From CBDDHT01 sp965228615 (GTDB lineage Bacteria; Pseudomonadota; Alphaproteobacteria; Rhizobiales; Methyloligellaceae): DNA of 64,000 bases. The notes under the pieces were generated by a model. It worked only from the letters and a program-made list of their open reading frames with translations. It was not told the DNA's origin and did no database searches. This document shows, piece after piece, positions 61,256 to 64,000 of this stretch (positions within the stretch are counted from its first letter, which is position 1; the number at the start of each line of letters is the position of its first letter). The stretch covers positions 2,356,001-2,420,000 of the forward strand of contig CBDDHT010000004.1 of the NCBI GenBank assembly GCA_965228615.1, in the 5' to 3' direction. Made by a program: the position numbers and the translations under genes.

Positions 61256-63828
61256 GGAACGACACCGCCGGCGGAAGCGCTGCGCTTGGGCAAAACGTGG
61301 CTGAAATATCGGCGCGCGAGCACCTCCGAGAGCTCGTAGGCTTTCGCTTCCTTACTCTGAAGAAATTTGTCCAACTCCGCGCGCTTGCCGCGCTTGTTCT
61401 GCTTACTGCAGAGCGCATGAACATCCATCAGGCGTAGACGGCTGCTCATGGATGTAATGAGATACTGCTCTTTGGATAGGGTCGCGGTGTCGCGATCATG
61501 CGGCAGATGCTGGATATGCGCATTCAGTGTCTCGACCTGGAAGGCAACAGACCTCGGATTGGAATCATCGGTCAACAACAAATCCACGACCGCAGGTAGC
61601 TGCACCGTCGATAGATAGCGCGTGCGATAGGTCATCGAACTATCGCCAAGCTCCAAGAGCAGATCCAATCGCCCTTCGCCAGCCGGATCTCCGTCGACCG
61701 CCATTTCCCTCAGTAGCTTTGCCATATGCGTTGCACGTTCGACCCGGCGGCCGATATCCAGCAGTCGCCAACCGAGACTGCGCGTCATGTTCTCCATCTG
61801 CATTCCGGAGAAGGCCGAAAGCTCGCGAAGCATGTGGTTAAGCAATCCAAGCGCGTCATCGACATCAAGGCGTATCATCGCCGCGTGGCTCATGGCCTTG
61901 CCATGCATTCCGTTCAGGATTCGCCAGGAGTCCAGACTCAGGCGTTCGCGCACCAGCGAAGCCGTGCGCTGAAGATTGCCTAGCAGATTGAACAGACCAT
62001 TTTCGCGCTCGCGCTCGAAGAGGAGCATCGCCAGTTCCCGTTCGACCGCCTGTATTCCACCCGCAGCCGCTTTGCGGGCAGTACGCTGCCTGAGATATCC
62101 GAGTTCCACGAGCAAACTCGTAAGACGGGTCAGGGTCTGCGGATCGTCGCCTGCACCCGCTTCACCTGCCAGACGCAGGATCATACTGCGCATCAGGCGA
62201 ACCGAGTTTTCCGTCCGCTCGGCGTATCGGCCCAGCCAGAACAGATTATCCGCGACACGGCTCGGCAGATCGCTACCGCTCCGCCTGAGCGTAACAATTT
62301 GATCCGGCACTTCCAGCCGCGTGAATGTGCTGACGGGAGCCTCTGAGAGCACCCAGGTATCCTTGCTGGCATCGCCTTGCTGCATGGTGACGACCTGCGC
62401 CCCGGCGCCTTCGGCGGTCCGCGTCAGACCACCAGGCATCACCTTGTAGCCACCCTGGCTGTCTGCACAGACATAGACCCTGAGGATCATCGGGCTTGGG
62501 CCAAGCCCGCTTTCCCTCCACGTGGGCGTGGTGCTCAGCGTAAGAGTCTCCTGACCGAAATACTCGTAGCCGCGCCTTTGCAGCCGGTTCAGAACCGATT
62601 TCCTGTCGGAGCCTGCCACGTGACCGGGAGGATTTCCATCGATCCGATGATTGAGGATGGAAGTGTCGGAGAAGGTTTTTCTCAGCACCAGGCGATCCAT
62701 GTTCTCGACCACATAGTCGCGCTCACCATCCTGGCCGCACCACCAGGTCGCAAGGGATGGTATGAGGAGTTCTTCGCCGAGAAGCATTCGACTGAGACCG
62801 GGATAGAAGCTCATCAAGGCTTCGCACTCAACGACGCCGCTTCCCAGACTGTTGGCAACAACCACATTGCCGGCACGTACGGCCGCGACGAGTCCTGCGA
62901 CGCCGAGCAGCGAGTCGCTGCGCAGTTCAAGCGGATCGCAAAAATCGCCATCGACACGGCGGAAAATCAAATCGACCTGTTTGAGCCCGTTCAGCGTCTT
63001 CATGAAGACCTTGTTGTCGCGAACGGTCAGATCGGCACTTTCCACCAAAGGAAAACCGAGATAGCGCGCCAGATAGGCATGCTCGAAATAGGTCTCGTTA
63101 TAGGGACCCGGCGTCAGCAGTACGACGAGTGGGTCGTCCCTGCCCGTCAATTCGATGAAATTGTCGCTCAGAGCCTGAAAAAATCCAGCCAACCTGTGGA
63201 CTTGCGCATCGCGGAAAATTTTTGGCAGCGTCCGCGCGAGGACAATACGGTTCTCTAAGGCATATCCGGCACCAGACGGCGCCTGGGTCCGGTCATTCAG
63301 GACCCACCACCGCTGATCCGTCGCTCGGGCCAGGTCGAAGGCGAGGAAATTCAGATGGATACCATTCGGCGGGCGCACGCCATGCAAGGGACGCAGGAAA
63401 TTGGGATTCCCGAAGACAAGCGGCGCCGGCAATAAACCGTGAGCAAGCAGTGCCTGTTCGCCATAAATATCGTCGACAAGCGCATTGAGGAGCCGGGCTC
63501 GCTGGATCAAACCGGCTTCAAGATGTTGCCATTCCTCTGAACTGATCAGGAAGGGAATCGGATCCATATGCCAAGGACGCGCCGACTCGCCGGTCTCGTC
63601 ATAGACATTATAGGTCGTCCCGTTCTCTCGAACGAGGCGCTGGGCTGCATCCCAAAGCTGCGCGATTTCCGGATCGGAGAATTGCCCCAGTTCCGACAGA
63701 AAATGGCGCCAGTGCGGCCGCACCCCGCCCGCTCCGTCCATCATCTCATCGTAGAGGCCGGACACAGGCATATAGTCCGCGATCAAGGAATTCGCGGCCG
63801 GGTGCTCGTATCGGATGGGATCGCTCAC
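61252..63828 (-). CDS. Fused circularly permuted ATP-grasp and alpha-E protein
   Basis: The 858-residue protein has a cpATP-grasp domain (about 25-505; VLNDRTQAPSGAGYALENR, LLTPGPYNETYFEHAYLARYLGFPLV, FRRVDGDFCDP, MPGGLTRTAEGAGAQVVTMQQGDASKDTWVL) joined to a C-terminal alpha-E domain (about 530-850; SRVADNLFWLGRYAERTENSVRLMRSM). It is the single-chain version of the split pair at 56963-59402. The GTG at 63828 has GGA 7 bp upstream and is preferred over a TTG at 63840. It precedes the transglutaminase by a 4-bp overlap. Confidence 0.9.
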   Translation of the reverse strand: MSDPIRYEHPAANSLIADYMPVSGLYDEMMDGAGGVRPHWRHFLSELGQFSDPEIAQLWDAAQRLVRENGTTYNVYDETGESARPWHMDPIPFLISSEEWQHLEAGLIQRARLLNALVDDIYGEQALLAHGLLPAPLVFGNPNFLRPLHGVRPPNGIHLNFLAFDLARATDQRWWVLNDRTQAPSGAGYALENRIVLARTLPKIFRDAQVHRLAGFFQALSDNFIELTGRDDPLVVLLTPGPYNETYFEHAYLARYLGFPLVESADLTVRDNKVFMKTLNGLKQVDLIFRRVDGDFCDPLELRSDSLLGVAGLVAAVRAGNVVVANSLGSGVVECEALMSFYPGLSRMLLGEELLIPSLATWWCGQDGERDYVVENMDRLVLRKTFSDTSILNHRIDGNPPGHVAGSDRKSVLNRLQRRGYEYFGQETLTLSTTPTWRESGLGPSPMILRVYVCADSQGGYKVMPGGLTRTAEGAGAQVVTMQQGDASKDTWVLSEAPVSTFTRLEVPDQIVTLRRSGSDLPSRVADNLFWLGRYAERTENSVRLMRSMILRLAGEAGAGDDPQTLTRLTSLLVELGYLRQRTARKAAAGGIQAVERELAMLLFERERENGLFNLLGNLQRTASLVRERLSLDSWRILNGMHGKAMSHAAMIRLDVDDALGLLNHMLRELSAFSGMQMENMTRSLGWRLLDIGRRVERATHMAKLLREMAVDGDPAGEGRLDLLLELGDSSMTYRTRYLSTVQLPAVVDLLLTDDSNPRSVAFQVETLNAHIQHLPHDRDTATLSKEQYLITSMSSRLRLMDVHALCSKQNKRGKRAELDKFLQSKEAKAYELSEVLARRYFSHVLPKRSASAGGVVP

Positions 63829-63888
63829 GCTGCGTTCCAACTCGTTGTTTTCGTGCGGCGGGAGAATAGGAGAATGGCAGGCTTTCGG

Positions 63889-64000
63889 CTACCCGCTGGG
63901 TGCAGCCCTGGCACGGCGCAAATCGAGGGTCATGGGAAACTCATTGTTGGCCAGTTTAACAGGCGCATCCGACGGGCCCGGCGTGTGACCCGTATCGAAA
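63889..64000 (-). CDS. 3' end of a probable DUF2126 transglutaminase-like gene (cut by the window)
   Basis: A minus-strand reading frame without stops runs from the window edge to a TAG at 63889-63891. Its last residues include GHTPGPSDAPV and EFPMTLDLRR, which resemble the C-terminus of the long DUF2126 proteins found beside this cluster in related bacteria. Only about 36 codons are visible, so the call rests on a short match and position, 60 bp before the fused gene. Confidence 0.6.
   Translation of the reverse strand, partial: FDTGHTPGPSDAPVKLANNEFPMTLDLRRARAAPSG

Overview
This window reads as a chromosomal segment of an alphaproteobacterium, most likely a free-living member of the Hyphomicrobiales (Rhizobiales). 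The reasons are rhizobial-type LuxR/LuxI quorum sensing, a CtrA-type TTAA-N7-TTAA box in front of minCDE, an FnrL-type oxygen regulator, phosphonate genes of the PhnA/PhnW/PbfA type, and paired circularly permuted ATP-grasp/alpha-E genes. GC is high, genes are dense and no insertion sequence, prophage, rRNA or CRISPR array was seen. The species assignment is inference.

Layout. (1) 1-3 kb: a quorum-sensing locus (luxR, luxI, a phytanoyl-CoA-dioxygenase-like gene, a 74-residue protein), all on the minus strand, followed by an outer-membrane MetA/SphA-family protein. (2) 4-27 kb: a large phosphonate and phosphate region. It holds an aldehyde dehydrogenase, a Zn-type alcohol dehydrogenase without structural-zinc cysteines, phosphonoacetate hydrolase PhnA, PhnCDEE and 2-aminoethylphosphonate (AEP) ABC transporters, PhnW, PbfA, another class III PLP enzyme, two related LysR regulators, a DUF47-Pit pair, an EamA transporter and a Na/Pi cotransporter. 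Together they would import AEP and hydroxy-AEP, convert them to phosphonoacetaldehyde, oxidise that to phosphonoacetate and cleave it to acetate and phosphate. No PhnX and no C-P lyase genes are present. (3) 27-35 kb: a minus-strand module of phosphodiesterase, glutamine-synthetase-like ligase, aldehyde dehydrogenase and Fe-alcohol dehydrogenase (the last three joined by ATGA overlaps), followed by a sarcosine/dimethylglycine-dehydrogenase-like flavoprotein; it probably handles a phosphorylated amino alcohol by gamma-glutamylation. (4) 35.3-37.3 kb: minCDE.

(5) 37.3-43.3 kb: seven minus-strand genes: acyl carrier protein, cytochrome P450, double-CDGSH protein, an Fnr-type regulator, two 2-oxoglutarate/Fe(II) oxygenases and a flavin monooxygenase. 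A near-perfect 24-bp palindrome lies upstream of the acyl carrier protein and a relative of its core lies upstream of the first oxygenase; both have an FNR-like TGAT-N4-ATCA layout. This oxygen-gated oxidative tailoring cluster is the best candidate for an undescribed system. (6) 43.5-48.7 kb: a caspase-fold protein with a VRVP repeat tail, an 8-Cys Fe-S protein and an animal-type haem peroxidase fused to RTX repeats. (7) 48.7-56.8 kb: an isolated lpxD, a diverged Aat-like transferase, an ArsR/LysE pair, a LysR/MFS pair, small genes, a GNAT enzyme and tRNA-Ser(CGA). (8) 57-64 kb: a split ATP-grasp and alpha-E pair plus glutaminase on the plus strand, facing a transglutaminase, an ATP-grasp/alpha-E fusion and the last codons of a probable DUF2126 gene on the minus strand: a predicted peptide-amide ligation and hydrolysis system.

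Start sites were chosen from visible Shine-Dalgarno sequences where possible. All functional calls rest on motif reading; no database search was run.
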